Shown here: piece by piece, positions 36,290 through 45,796 of the stretch | Layout of the letters: each line of letters begins with the position of its first letter | How positions within the stretch are numbered: position 1 is the first letter of the stretch | Source of the DNA: Sulfitobacter faviae | GTDB lineage: Bacteria > Pseudomonadota > Alphaproteobacteria > Rhodobacterales > Rhodobacteraceae | NCBI RefSeq assembly: GCF_029870955.1 | Contig: NZ_PGFQ01000001.1 | Coordinates: forward strand, 496,001 to 560,000 | Length of the DNA stretch: 64,000 nt | Direction: 5' to 3' | Position numbers and translations under genes: made by a program | Notes under the pieces: model-generated | What the model saw: only the letters and a program-made list of their open reading frames with translations | What the model was told of the DNA's origin: nothing | Databases searched by the model: none

Positions 36290-37252
36290 TCAGCGGATGG
36301 CGATCGGATTGATAATCATTTGAACAGCACCCTGGATGCGGGCCTGACCCATTACGAATAGAAATTCATGGACCCCGTCTGCAGCCAGTTCGCGGGTGTC
36401 CATATTCTCTAAGATATAGATTCCATGTTCGGGTTGCAGGATCTGGTGCGCGCGAAAGGCCTCCCCTTCTTTTTCGGCTGGCACAACCTCCATGCCCCAG
36501 GTGTCTGCGCCAACGGCCATAACGCCGAGCGAAGCAAGATATTCCGCACCGCTGACACCAAGACCTGGCTCGGCACTGCCAAACCGCGCGGGATCGGCAT
36601 CATCTCCGTCCAGCAGGTTCATCCAGTTGGAATTGAAAAGTACGATATCACCCTCTCCGATGCTCACACCCTGCGCCTCGGCGGCGGCCTTTACGTCTTC
36701 CTCAGTATAGGGCGTGCCAGAAGCGACCATTTCCACATCAAAATGCTTGGCCATGTCCAGCATGACACCGCGCCCTACAAGGCCCGGCAATTTTTCCAGA
36801 CCCAGCTTGCTTAGACCTGCGGCCCCGGCAAACTCATCGTCGGTATGGCCGTTGTAATACATGTGGTCGACGCCTGCGTGGCCCAAACCGTCAATCTGCG
36901 AACCGATGCCTAACCAGCCCATGAAAATGTCATCGTTGTAAGTGAAGGCATTTTCGCCCAAGCCGCTGGTCGACACCTGATTGGGCTGGAGCACCGTGAC
37001 CGATAGCGAGCGCGGCGCAAACGCGGGAGTATCGGGGCCAACGACCATGCCAAGACTATAGACCTTCCCCGTTGTCACGAGCTCCGCTGCAGATTTGACC
37101 CGTTCAGGCGTCATAGTGTTGGCGGCACCCAACTCATCCTCCGCGCCCCACGGCGATTCAGTCCAATCAGGTTTGGTATTGTCTTGCGCAACAGCAGCCG
37201 CACCGACGCAGCTGATCATCGCCGCAAGGGCGGTTGTTCGTGTAAAAGACAT
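36290..37252 (-). CDS. Exported cyclase-family protein (kynurenine-formamidase-like fold)
   Basis: A 320-residue protein with a signal peptide (residues 1-22, 'ALAAMISCVGAAAVAQ'), then the cyclase/formamidase domain (PF04199-type): 'FMGWLGIGSQIDGLGHAGVD' holds the metal-binding His/Asp cluster (about residues 115-135), 'VGRGVMLDMAKHF' and 'EGDIVLFNSNWMNL' follow. Family members are metal-dependent hydrolases acting on amides, lactones or cyclic compounds. Export beside a periplasmic binding protein suggests it processes the substrate before uptake (inference). The start follows GGGAGGAGG. Confidence 0.85.
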   Translation of the reverse strand: MSFTRTTALAAMISCVGAAAVAQDNTKPDWTESPWGAEDELGAANTMTPERVKSAAELVTTGKVYSLGMVVGPDTPAFAPRSLSVTVLQPNQVSTSGLGENAFTYNDDIFMGWLGIGSQIDGLGHAGVDHMYYNGHTDDEFAGAAGLSKLGLEKLPGLVGRGVMLDMAKHFDVEMVASGTPYTEEDVKAAAEAQGVSIGEGDIVLFNSNWMNLLDGDDADPARFGSAEPGLGVSGAEYLASLGVMAVGADTWGMEVVPAEKEGEAFRAHQILQPEHGIYILENMDTRELAADGVHEFLFVMGQARIQGAVQMIINPIAIR

Positions 37253-37455
37253 AGTCTTGCCTCCTCCCAAAGTGTGACTGAGGGAAGCATATGCGTCATC
37301 GCGAGGGGATCGCTAATAGTTTGTACCTTTACTGGTTAAAGCCAATGCCTATCCCTTGTGGCGCACAAGTCTCTTCTGCATTAAGCTTAACAAGTGCAAA
37401 ACTAATTGGTTGGCCAACAGAGGCGCGCATGGCGCGATATTGGGGAAAGGTTACT
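37253..37455 (+). promoter_or_regulatory. Divergent promoter region of the second catabolic block
   Basis: A 203-bp gap separates the leftward cyclase/Liv operon from the rightward alcohol dehydrogenase. It is AT-rich (for instance GCTAATAGTTTGTACC and TTAAGCTTAACAAG) and probably carries both promoters and a LysR-type site for the regulator at 38655; no exact site can be assigned. Confidence 0.4.
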
Positions 37456-38579
37456 ATGAAAATCACAGCAGCCGTGCTGATACGCGAGGGAACTACCGAA
37501 AATTTTGCCGTCGAGGCCCCTCTGGAGGTGCGCGAGGTCGATCTTGCACCGCCAGGCCGGGGCGAGGTTCTGATCCGCGTCGGCGCGGCCGGCGTCTGTC
37601 ATTCGGACCTATCGGTCATTAACGGTACCCGCCTGCGCCCCCTGCCGATGGTTCTGGGCCACGAGGCCTCAGGCTATGTCGAGCAGCTCGGCGAAGGCGT
37701 CGATGACCTGAAGGTCGGCGATCATGTCGCATGCATTTTCGCACCCGGCTGTCGTCAATGTACCCCCTGCGCGGAGGGCCGCCCCGCTCTATGCGAGCGC
37801 GCTGCCAGGCATCATGGCGTTGGCGAACTGATGACCGGTGCGCGGCGGCTGTCAATGGGGGCCAACCGATCAATCACCACGTCGGCGTTTCCGCCTTTGC
37901 CAGCCACGCAGTGTTGGACCGTCGCTCGCTGGTCAAGGTCGACCACGATGTTCCAACCTACGTTTCGGCCCTGTTTTCCTGTGCAATGCTGACCGGTGCG
38001 GGCGCTGTGTTCAACACCGCACGCATCTTACCGGGCCAGACAGTGGCCGTGATCGGTCTAGGCGGCGTCGGTCTCTCGGCTGTCCTTGGTGCCGCAGCGG
38101 CAGGCGCGGGTCGGGTCGTCGCGATTGATCCGTTGGAATCTAAAATGGAAGCGGCGCGCAGCATGGGCGCAACCGATTGCATTAAGGCGGACGGCGACAC
38201 CATTCAGGCAGTGCGCGATTTGACCAATGGCGGCGTTGATTGCGCCATCGAACTAGCCGGTTCCGTCAAGGCGCTGGAGACAGCGTATGAAATAACCCGC
38301 CGCGGAGGCCTGACCGTCACCGCCGGACTCCCCGATCCCAACCAGCACATGGCCCTACCTGCGCTGAAACTGGTCGCCGAGGAACGAACCCTGAAGGGCA
38401 GCTATATCGGATCGTGCGTACCGCAGCGCGATCTGCCCCGCATGTTCGCTCTGTATAAACAGGGCAAACTGCCGGTCGAAAAAATGCTCAGCCACCGGGT
38501 ACGCCTAGATGATATCAACTTGGCTATGGACCGTCTAAACGATGGCACTGCGATCCGCCAGATTGTAGATTTTGACTGA
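37456..38579 (+). pseudogene. Zinc-dependent alcohol dehydrogenase (class III-like), one frameshift
   Basis: Repaired length is 374 residues. Catalytic-zinc ligands Cys ('GAAGVCHSDLS'), His-Glu ('VLGHEASG') and a Cys in 'LFSCAMLTG' (about 170), plus structural-zinc cysteines in 'GCRQCTPCAEGRPALC', are present. The NAD-binding motif is 'AVIGLGGVGLSAVLGA'. The frame breaks near 37857 (ATGGGGGCC, five G where six are needed). It probably oxidises a primary alcohol to the aldehyde taken by the aldehyde dehydrogenase of this block. GGGGAAAGG precedes the ATG. Confidence 0.88.
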
Positions 38580-38654
38580 GGGTTCTCCGGACTAAATCTT
38601 GACTAGTTCTTAGGCCTTTCCTTCAGCTGTTTTAATATAATCAAGTGGTCTCCT

Positions 38655-39590
38655 ATGGATATCCGTCAGCTTCGCTACTTTATTGTCATAGCCGAGTCCC
38701 CATCACTTTCGGTTGCGGCCAACATTCTGGGCGTTGCGCAGCCGTCACTGTCGCAGAACGTTGTACGTATGGAAGAAGAACTGGGCTTGCGTCTGGTCGA
38801 GCGCAGCCCGCGAGGCACGGTCCTCACCGATGATGGAACGCTATTGTTGAAGCATGCTCGCACTGTCTGCGCCGCGTTCGAAGATTGCTTGGACGAGTTG
38901 CGTGAGGCAAGCGGCGCGCTGCGTGGCAAGGTGGGCTTTGGCATGCCGCCCTCTGTGTCGATGGTCATGGCCGTTCCAATGGCGGAAACGGTCCGGGTGG
39001 AATTTCCCGATTTGCGGTTACAGGCGATCGAAGCGATGAGCGGTTATATCAAAACGTGGATTGAAGATGGCACCGTTGATATCGGATTTATTTACGACCT
39101 GGCCAATGCCGATCATTTTCGCACCACCCATGTTCTCAACGAAAGACTGTTTTTCTTCTCGGCGTCGGATGCCTGGCCCCTTGATACACCGCCCGGAACG
39201 CCCGTGCGCTTGCGCGACCTGCAAAAACTGGAACTGATCCTGCCCAGCCCATCCCATGGCCTCCGTAAGACAATCGAAAGTTACGCCCAGCCCCGAGGCG
39301 TCCAATTAGATGTGACCATTGAAATGGACGCGATGACCCAGATCAAGGAACTGGTGGCACGCGGGTCAGGCCACACCATATTTGCCCCGGCCGCCGCGCA
39401 TGATTTCGTTGTACGCGGAGAGTTGGTAAAGGCCCCAATCCAAGACCCGGAAATGGTGCGCCCAGTCTACCTGGCGACCAATCCTGCTCGTAAAAGCAGC
39501 CGCGCTTGCCAAGCCATCGCTCAGGTCACTTTAGATGTCGCGCGTGACCTCGTACAGCGTGGTATTTGGGAGGGAGAACTACAGACATAA
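38655..39590 (+). CDS. LysR family transcriptional regulator
   Basis: A 311-residue LysR protein. The helix-turn-helix is in residues 1-60 ('QLRYFIVIAESPSLSVAAN', 'AQPSLSQNVVRMEEELG'), followed by a periplasmic-binding-like effector domain. It lies 75 bases after the alcohol dehydrogenase gene, within the second catabolic block, and is the likely activator of that block (inference). Confidence 0.93.
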   Translation: MDIRQLRYFIVIAESPSLSVAANILGVAQPSLSQNVVRMEEELGLRLVERSPRGTVLTDDGTLLLKHARTVCAAFEDCLDELREASGALRGKVGFGMPPSVSMVMAVPMAETVRVEFPDLRLQAIEAMSGYIKTWIEDGTVDIGFIYDLANADHFRTTHVLNERLFFFSASDAWPLDTPPGTPVRLRDLQKLELILPSPSHGLRKTIESYAQPRGVQLDVTIEMDAMTQIKELVARGSGHTIFAPAAAHDFVVRGELVKAPIQDPEMVRPVYLATNPARKSSRACQAIAQVTLDVARDLVQRGIWEGELQT

Positions 39591-39681
39591 GCCGCTTCTA
39601 TAGACGCCAGAGGCCAAAGCTATTGGCCGAACCACATTCATTGCGGCACATATAGCGCAACAGATTTGGCGAGGTAGCTCT

Positions 39682-40854
39682 ATGACACCCTTTCACCCAG
39701 CAGCCGAGTATCAGGACATCCGCGATGGAATCGCGGCGGTATGCGCCGAATTTCCCGGCTCGTACTGGCGCGATCTGGACGCCCGCCGCGCCTACCCTGA
39801 TGAATTTGTGCAGACTCTGAACTGCAAAGGATATCTTGGCGCTATGATCCCAGAGAAATATGGAGGCCTTGGCCTGCCCCTTACGGCCAGCGCCGTCATC
39901 CTGGAGGAAATTCATCGCAGCGGTGGCAATGCGGCAGCCTGCCATGCACAGATGTACACCATGGGCACTGTGCTGCGCCACGGCAACGATGCACAAAAAC
40001 AGCAGTATTTGCCCGGCATTGCGGACGGTTCGATGCGGCTGCAAGCCTTCGGCGTAACGGAACCGACCAGCGGCACCGATACAATGTCGCTTAAAACTAC
40101 TGCTAAGCGCGATGGAGACGATTACATCGTCACGGGGCAAAAGATCTGGATCTCTCGCGCCGAACATTCCGATTTGATGGTGCTGCTGGCCCGCACCACT
40201 CCGGTTGATAAGGTCGAGAAGAAAACCGATGGCCTGTCGGTCTTCCTGATTGATCTGCGCGAGCTACGGGGAAACGGCGTAGAAATTCGGCCAATCCGAA
40301 CGATGATCAACCACGCCACGACTGAGATCTTTTTCGACAACGCGCGCATTCCCGCCTCGGCCCTTATCGGCGAGGAAGGGAAGGGGTTTCGTTATATCTT
40401 GTCTGGCATGAATTCCGAGCGAATTTTGATAGCCGCCGAATGCATTGGCGACGCTAAGTGGTTCCTTGAAAAAGGCTCAAATTATGCGCGCGAGCGTGTA
40501 GTTTTTGGCAAACCCATCGGGACCAACCAAGGTGTGCAATTCCCGCTGGCGCGCGCTCACGCGCACATGATGGCCGCCGAAGCCATCGTTTATCGCGCTG
40601 CTGCAATGTATGATGCGGGGGAGAATCCGGGTGTCGAGGCGAACACCGCCAAGATGCTGGCTGCCGATGCTAGCTGGGAGGCCGCCGAAGCCTGCCTGCA
40701 AACCCACGGCGGTTTCGGCTTTGCCGAGGAATATGACATTGAGCGCAAATTCCGCGAGGCGCGGCTGTATCAAGTAGCTCCTATCTCGACAAACCTAATC
40801 CTGTGCTTCATCGCCGAGCGCGTTTTGGGCCTGCCAAAGTCCTACGGCGCATGA
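39682..40854 (+). CDS. Acyl-CoA dehydrogenase family protein
   Basis: A 390-residue flavoprotein. 'MIPEKYGGLGLPLTASAVIL', the FAD/substrate loop 'FGVTEPTSGTDTMSLKTTAK', 'VTGQKIWISRAEHSDLMVLL' and 'LQTHGGFGFAEEYDIERKFR' are all typical. The position of the usual catalytic Glu (YEGT in medium-chain enzymes) reads 'QVAPIST', so the base must lie elsewhere or the enzyme belongs to a subgroup acting on unusual acids. In context it could oxidise methylsuccinyl-CoA or a related branched acyl-CoA (inference). It overlaps the MmgE/PrpD gene (ATGA). Confidence 0.9.
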   Translation: MTPFHPAAEYQDIRDGIAAVCAEFPGSYWRDLDARRAYPDEFVQTLNCKGYLGAMIPEKYGGLGLPLTASAVILEEIHRSGGNAAACHAQMYTMGTVLRHGNDAQKQQYLPGIADGSMRLQAFGVTEPTSGTDTMSLKTTAKRDGDDYIVTGQKIWISRAEHSDLMVLLARTTPVDKVEKKTDGLSVFLIDLRELRGNGVEIRPIRTMINHATTEIFFDNARIPASALIGEEGKGFRYILSGMNSERILIAAECIGDAKWFLEKGSNYARERVVFGKPIGTNQGVQFPLARAHAHMMAAEAIVYRAAAMYDAGENPGVEANTAKMLAADASWEAAEACLQTHGGFGFAEEYDIERKFREARLYQVAPISTNLILCFIAERVLGLPKSYGA

Positions 40855-42140
40855 GCGGCCTGAATGCGCTTCTTGATCTGGCCGAGCTGCCCGACGCGCA
40901 GATTCCCCAAACGACCCTAAACACCGCTCGGCTCTCGTTGATGGACTGGCTGATGTGTGGGCGTGCGGGCGTGGACGAACCCGTGTCAGAGATCTTGCGC
41001 AGCATGGCCGACCACGAGGGCGGCGCACCGCAATCCGCCATTTTCGGCGGTGGCCGCGCACCTGCGCGCATGGCAGCCTTGATCAATGGCGCCACCTCCC
41101 ACGCGCTGGATTATGACGACACGCATTTCGCTCATGTCGGGCATCTGTCGGTGGGCATTTATCCTGCAGCGCTAGCGGTGGGTGAGGCCGGAAACCTTAG
41201 CGCCGAAGCCGTCTGCGCCGCATTTGCAATCGGCGGTGAGGCGGCGATCCGAGTCGGGCTAGCGCTTGGCCGTGCGCATTACGAGCGAGGATTTCACCAG
41301 ACCGCTACTGCTGGGGCTTTCGGCGCAACGGTCGCCGCCGGGCGGCTAATGGGACTGACGCGCACCCAGATGCGAACCGCCATCGGCCTGTGTGCCACCC
41401 GCGCCACCGGCCTGCGCTGTCAGTTTGGTACAATGGGCAAGCCCTATAACGCGGGCATTGCCGCCGCTGCGGGTGTGGAGTGCGCTCAACTGGCTAAGGC
41501 CGGAATTACCGCTCCAGACGACGGTCTATTCGGGCAAAACGGCTATCTCGCTACCCATAGCGACGCGCCGGGCGACATCGCTATGGTTCACGATGTTTGG
41601 CTGCTGGATGAAATGAAGTACAAGCTGCACGCCTGCTGCCACGGCACCCATGCCATGATAGAGGCGCTGAAGGGCCACGATATTGGTAGCGTCAGAGCCC
41701 TGCACCTGCGCACCAATCCCAGATGGTTGACCGTGTGCGATATCAAGACCCCTCGCAGCGGACTGGAGGTAAAATTCAGCTATGCTTGGCTGGCCGGCAT
41801 GGCCCTTCGCGGGGATTCCACTGGCAGCGACAGGGCGTACACGACCTCGCTGGCTAATGATCCTGATCTTGCGACATTCGCCCAATGTGTGAAGGTCTCC
41901 GGCGACAGCGCCCTGACAGACATGCAAGCCGCAGGCGAAATTCAGATGCAGAATGGCAGCATTCAGGCTTTCGCCTACGACATGGCCACGCCAATTCCCA
42001 TCAGCGATTTGACAATAAGTTTGCGCAGTAAAGCGCGCGCGCTGCTGGGACCGACCGGCGACGAACTCTGCGATGCGCTGGCGTCGCTTGACGGGAAGAT
42101 GGCCCACGGTCTGGCAGCTTATCTGGAGCATCGTGCATGA
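40851..42140 (+). CDS. MmgE/PrpD family protein
   Basis: A 429-residue member of the family that includes 2-methylcitrate dehydratase and cis-aconitate decarboxylase. Seen: 'MDWLMCGRAGVDEPV', 'ARMAALINGATSHALDYDDTH' in parts (the DDT active-site motif), 'FGTMGKPYNAGIAAAAGV' and 'KYKLHACCHGTHAMIEAL'. A function in branched tricarboxylate or dicarboxylate metabolism is plausible. The start at 40851 overlaps the acyl-CoA dehydrogenase stop, and its own stop overlaps the HTD2-type gene, so three genes are translationally coupled. Confidence 0.9.
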   Translation: MSGLNALLDLAELPDAQIPQTTLNTARLSLMDWLMCGRAGVDEPVSEILRSMADHEGGAPQSAIFGGGRAPARMAALINGATSHALDYDDTHFAHVGHLSVGIYPAALAVGEAGNLSAEAVCAAFAIGGEAAIRVGLALGRAHYERGFHQTATAGAFGATVAAGRLMGLTRTQMRTAIGLCATRATGLRCQFGTMGKPYNAGIAAAAGVECAQLAKAGITAPDDGLFGQNGYLATHSDAPGDIAMVHDVWLLDEMKYKLHACCHGTHAMIEALKGHDIGSVRALHLRTNPRWLTVCDIKTPRSGLEVKFSYAWLAGMALRGDSTGSDRAYTTSLANDPDLATFAQCVKVSGDSALTDMQAAGEIQMQNGSIQAFAYDMATPIPISDLTISLRSKARALLGPTGDELCDALASLDGKMAHGLAAYLEHRA

Positions 42141-42960
42141 CCGACTATTCTAATTGGATCGGTCGAAAAACCCTGCATACCGAAACTCTAACTCCGCGCC
42201 TCATAGCCGAGTTTCGCGTGACGTTGGACGGCGTATTGGCCCCCTGGCCGTGCCCCCCGGTGTCGAATTCTGTCTTGCTCCGGACATCTGTACGCCGGAC
42301 CTTCTCGGTCGTGACGGCCATCCTCGCACCGGGATCTACCTGCCGGACCTGCCTCTACCTCGCCGGATGTGGGCCGGTGGTCAGATCAAACGCGTTGCCC
42401 CTTTGTCAGAAGGCGAAACCATTACTAAGATCTCGACCATCGAAAACGTCACGTTCAAGACAGGCCGCAGCGGGCGTCTGGGCTTTGTTACCCTGCGCAA
42501 CCTATATCAAGTAGACGCCAAGACTCGCATAGAGGAGCGGCAAGACATCGTCTATCGCGAAGACCCCAACCCTGGCGCGCCTCTGCCTGCTCCGCCACAA
42601 GCAGATCCATGGCTAGATGCCGAGACCCGCGATATCACCACGAGTCCAACGCTACTTTTTCGGTACTCTGCGCTTACATTTAACGGCCATCGCATTCATT
42701 ATGACGCGCCCTATGCGCGCGAGGTCGAAGGCTATGACGGCCTTGTCGTGCATGGCCCGATGCAGGCAATCTGGATGCAAAACTTGGCTACTATGCTGTT
42801 GGGTCATGCGCCTACGCTCTTTGAATACCGCGGGACAGCTCCGTTGACCTGCCGCCAACCGGTGCGTGTAGAAGCCAGGTCAGGCCCAAGAGGACTGGCT
42901 CTGCGGGTGCGCCGCACCGGCGACAACATCGTTACTATGCAGGGCACTGCAACCGTCTAA
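42137..42960 (+). pseudogene. HTD2/MaoC-like acyl-CoA hydratase (mesaconyl-C4-CoA hydratase type), one frameshift
   Basis: Repaired length is 274 residues. The start 'DYSNWIGRKTLHTETLTPRL', 'LPLPRRMWAGGQI', 'LGFVTLRNLYQV', 'RQDIVYRE' and the late hot-dog segment 'NGHRIHYDAPYAREVEGYDG' with 'LVVHGPMQAIWM' match the FAS1-type dehydratase/mesaconyl-C4-CoA hydratase group. The frame breaks near 42245 (GCCCCCTGG needs one more C to read LAPLAVPPG). Hydration of mesaconyl-CoA to citramalyl-CoA would feed the lyase of this block (inference). Confidence 0.82.
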
Positions 42961-43070
42961 GATTAGGGACCATAGACTAAAGCCAACGAGAACGCGTTAT
43001 TCGTGCGAAAGTCATCTAAGCTAGGCCGGATTATTCGACGGCAAACACAACTCAACCTTCCGAGGACCTA

Positions 43071-44231
43071 ATGGACCCATTCGAATTCAACACCACAAAG
43101 TCAATTGTTTTTCGCCCCAGCGCCTCAGCTGAACTAGCCGATATTTCGGGTTCGCTGTTAGGCGCAAACGTGCTCTTCATCACCGATCCCGGGCTGCGCA
43201 AATTGGGATTGTGCAACAACGCGCTGGCCTCGCTTGAAGCAGCGGGCATCGCCGTGACTGTGTTCGATCAGGTAGAACCGGATCCGTCACAAGCTACACT
43301 GAAGGCGGCGCTTGCGGCCGGGGATGCGGCAGAGGTTACCGGCGTCGTCGGTTTTGGCGGCGGCTCATCTTTGGATATTGCAAAAGTTGCCGCGCTGCTC
43401 CTGGGTTCACGCGAGGATCTGGACAAGGCTTGGGGCGTTGGAGTGGCCAAAGGGCCCCGCATGCCACTGGTGTTGATCCCGACCACCTCCGGCACTGGCA
43501 GCGAAGTCACACCTGTCTCTATCATCACCGTCGGCACCGAGGAAAAACGCGGCATTTCCAGCCCAATATTGCTGCCCGACATCGCCATTCTCGACGCTGA
43601 ACTTACCCTAGACCTACCTTCTGCGATCACCGCTGCAACCGGTGTGGACGCGATCGTCCATGCGATCGAAGCCTACGCCTCGGCCAATTGTAACAACAAT
43701 CCCCTAAGCAAGGCTCTCGCGCGCGAGGCCCTGCGCCTTCTGGGGGCGAACATCGAAACCGTCGTCGCCGAACCCGGCAACGTCGAGGCTCGCGGGGCGA
43801 TGTTACTGGGCTCCATGCTGGCCGGGCAGGCGTTTGCTAATTCTCCAGTCGCCTCGGTGCATGCTCTGGCCTATCCGATCGGCGGCACTTTCCACGTGCC
43901 CCACGGCCTGTCCAACGCGTTGGTTCTGCCGCATGTCTTGCGGTTCAACGCTCCGGTCGCCTACGCGACCTATGCCGAAATCGCAGCCGACGCCTTTCCG
44001 CACCTTGCCGAAGTCGAAGGTGCAAAGGACCGCTGTGCCGCCTTGATCGACGCGCTGGCTGGCCTGTCAAACCGTCTGGGTCTGCAGACCCGTCTTCGCG
44101 AGGTCGGTATCCCCAAGTCCGCGCTAGAGAAAATGGCCGCTGACGCAATGCTTCAGACCCGGCTGCTAGTGAATAACCCACGTGCAATGTCTGAACAGGA
44201 TGTATTGAAGATCTACGAGGCCGCATGGTAG
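43071..44231 (+). CDS. Iron-containing alcohol dehydrogenase
   Basis: A 386-residue group III metal-dependent alcohol dehydrogenase. The NAD-binding 'GVVGFGGGSSLDIAKVAALL' (about residue 95), 'LIPTTSGTGSEVTPVSII', the metal-binding 'VDAIVHAIEAYAS' and 'ALAYPIGGTFHVPHGLSNAL' (His ligands near 265-280) are intact. It oxidises a primary alcohol or reduces a semialdehyde. It lies 110 bases after the hydratase and overlaps the thioesterase by 7 bp. With the zinc enzyme it makes two alcohol dehydrogenases of unrelated families in one block. Confidence 0.92.
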   Translation: MDPFEFNTTKSIVFRPSASAELADISGSLLGANVLFITDPGLRKLGLCNNALASLEAAGIAVTVFDQVEPDPSQATLKAALAAGDAAEVTGVVGFGGGSSLDIAKVAALLLGSREDLDKAWGVGVAKGPRMPLVLIPTTSGTGSEVTPVSIITVGTEEKRGISSPILLPDIAILDAELTLDLPSAITAATGVDAIVHAIEAYASANCNNNPLSKALAREALRLLGANIETVVAEPGNVEARGAMLLGSMLAGQAFANSPVASVHALAYPIGGTFHVPHGLSNALVLPHVLRFNAPVAYATYAEIAADAFPHLAEVEGAKDRCAALIDALAGLSNRLGLQTRLREVGIPKSALEKMAADAMLQTRLLVNNPRAMSEQDVLKIYEAAW

Positions 44232-44662
44232 CCGCTCCTACCCGCACGTCCCGCGCCAAGTATCCCATCTTTCGATCGCTTACGACGCGCTGGAATGACA
44301 ATGATGTTTATGGGCACATGAACAATGTGGTGCATTATTCGCTATTCGACACGGCAGTAAACGGCTGGCTGATCGAAGAGGGACTGATGGATCCGAAAAC
44401 CAGTGACACCATCGGACTGGTCGTGGAGACCGGATGCAGGTATTTCGGCGAAATGGGTTTTCCCGATACGGTGCATGCTGGCATCAGGGTGGCCCATACA
44501 GGATCATCTTCGGTCCGGTTCGAAATCGGTCTGTTTCGTAACGACGAGCAGACGGTCACAGCCGAGGGGTTTTTCGTCCATGTTTATGTAGACCGCTATA
44601 CCCGCCGTCCCAGCCCGATTGTCGGCGCCCGCCGTGTCGCTTTTGAGGCACTTATGGTCTAG
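44225..44662 (+). CDS. Acyl-CoA thioesterase (hot-dog, YbgC/FcbC-like)
   Basis: A 145-residue hot-dog thioesterase. 'TTRWNDNDVYGHMNNVVHYS' carries the catalytic Asp and the GHxNN motif (about residues 22-40), followed by 'VVETGCRYFGEMGFPDTVHA'. It hydrolyses an acyl-CoA from the block or recycles trapped CoA. It overlaps the iron alcohol dehydrogenase gene. Its TAG stop lies in a CTAG that is also the border of an IS5-family remnant, so the native C-terminus may have been slightly changed. Confidence 0.88.
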   Translation: MVAAPTRTSRAKYPIFRSLTTRWNDNDVYGHMNNVVHYSLFDTAVNGWLIEEGLMDPKTSDTIGLVVETGCRYFGEMGFPDTVHAGIRVAHTGSSSVRFEIGLFRNDEQTVTAEGFFVHVYVDRYTRRPSPIVGARRVAFEALMV

Positions 44663-44795
44663 GGTCAGGATGCATTGATTTTCGCTACGTTGCGTGGTTC
44701 ACGGCTCGGAAAACGGAGCGGTGACATGAGCGACCTTTACTGGCAGAGCGACGAGCAGATGGCCAAGCTTTCCCCTTTCTTCCCGAATGTCCGTC
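44663..44795 (+). mobile_element. IS5-family remnant (left end and first transposase codons)
   Basis: GGTCAGGATGCATTGATTTT resembles an IS5-family terminal repeat. The frame from ATG 44725 reads 'MSDLYWQSDEQMAKLSPFFP', close to the start of the intact IS5 transposase at 47046. Homology stops after about 22 codons, and an IS3 fragment follows. It is a nested IS scar at the right border of the second catabolic block. Confidence 0.7.
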
Positions 44796-44861
44796 GTCAG
44801 GGTTTCTGGAACCAATGGCGGCCTAAACTAAGAGAGAGTTTGGCTCATCTGGTTGGTTTGA

Positions 44862-45314
44862 TTATGCGGCGTGCTGTCGGTGATGCAAGCGTCGCGCTTC
44901 GAGTGTCTTTCGTTTGATCCTTTCCCTTTGCTGTAGAGTGGCTGTGTCACATCCGAAGTAGACGTCGGCGGGTGTGACGTTGTTCAGGCCCTCGTGGTAA
45001 CGCTGATGGTTGTAATGATCGACGAAGGCTTCGATTTGCGCTTCGAGGTCACCCGGCAGGAAGTAATTTTCAAGCAAGATGCGGTTCTTCAATGTCTGGT
45101 GCCACCGCTCAATCTTGCCCTGCGTTTGGGGACGATACGGCGCACCGCGCGAGTGCTTCATGCCCTTGTCTTGCAGCCATTCAGCCAGGTCCCCTGAGAC
45201 GTAACTGGATCCGTTGGCGCTGAGTAGACGTGGCTTGTGAACAACATGAACTTGGTCGCAGCCAGACGCCTGCAATGCGAGATCCAGTGTATCGGTAACG
45301 TCTTCGGCCTGCAT
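44862..45314 (-). pseudogene. IS3-family transposase OrfB, C-terminal fragment
   Basis: The 150 residues are the end of an rve-type integrase domain: 'RLLSANGSSYVSGDLAEWL', 'GAPYRPQTQGKIERWHQTLK' (with the catalytic Glu), 'YHEGLNNVTPADVYFG'. The N-terminal half with the first two catalytic Asp residues is missing, so it cannot be active. It abuts another IS3 fragment of opposite orientation at 45313. Confidence 0.85.
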
Positions 45315-45545
45315 GTTAGTTCAGAGCTTCAACGCCCGCTTCCGGGATGAGTTGCTCAATGGCGAGGTGTTCACCACATTGCGCGAGGCTCAAATCCTGA
45401 TCGAACGGTGGCGTCGCCACTACAATACGGTCAGGCCGCACAGCGCCTTGGGCTACCGACCGCCTGCGCCCAAAAGCATCGTCCCGATAGACCAAAGGCC
45501 AACCATGCACTAACATTCAAACTGGACCACCCAATGGGGGCACAC
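45313..45545 (+). mobile_element. IS3-family transposase C-terminus and element end
   Basis: The frame 45313-45513 reads 'SFNARFRDELLNGEVFTTLR' and 'WRRHYNTVRPHSALGYRPP', the end of an IS3 OrfB. After the stop comes CATGCACTAACATTCAAACT and CCCAATGGGGG, the same terminal sequence left as a relic at 25394-25437. The element is truncated at its left by the other IS3 fragment. Confidence 0.8.
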
Positions 45546-45796
45546 CAGGCTTCATCGGTCGCGAAATCAGCCCAAGCGCCCGTCTTGACATTAATACCGA
45601 AAGACCCAATGGACTTGTCCACGCGGGTGGGATTCAAGGCCATCAGGTTGCTGCCGCTCATACGCGTGCGAGGCAACCAGCGCTCTGCCAGTGACTTGAT
45701 TTGCGAAAGGGCAGCATTGTTGACTTCGGCAAAGATATTGCGCTGGTACGGACCCCGGGGCTTGGGGCGGCGTACGCCGATCTCGGAAGGATGCAT
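45546..45796 (-). pseudogene. Primase N-terminal-like protein, truncated second copy
   Basis: Begins MHPSEIGVRRPKPRGPYQ and continues 'SLAERWLPRTRMSGSNLMAL' and 'GSFGINVKTGAWADF', nearly the same as the protein at 24404-24763, then is cut at the IS3 end (after ATDEA). The missing part includes 'GGDIISFYAY'. The DUF927 partner gene is absent here. Confidence 0.8.
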
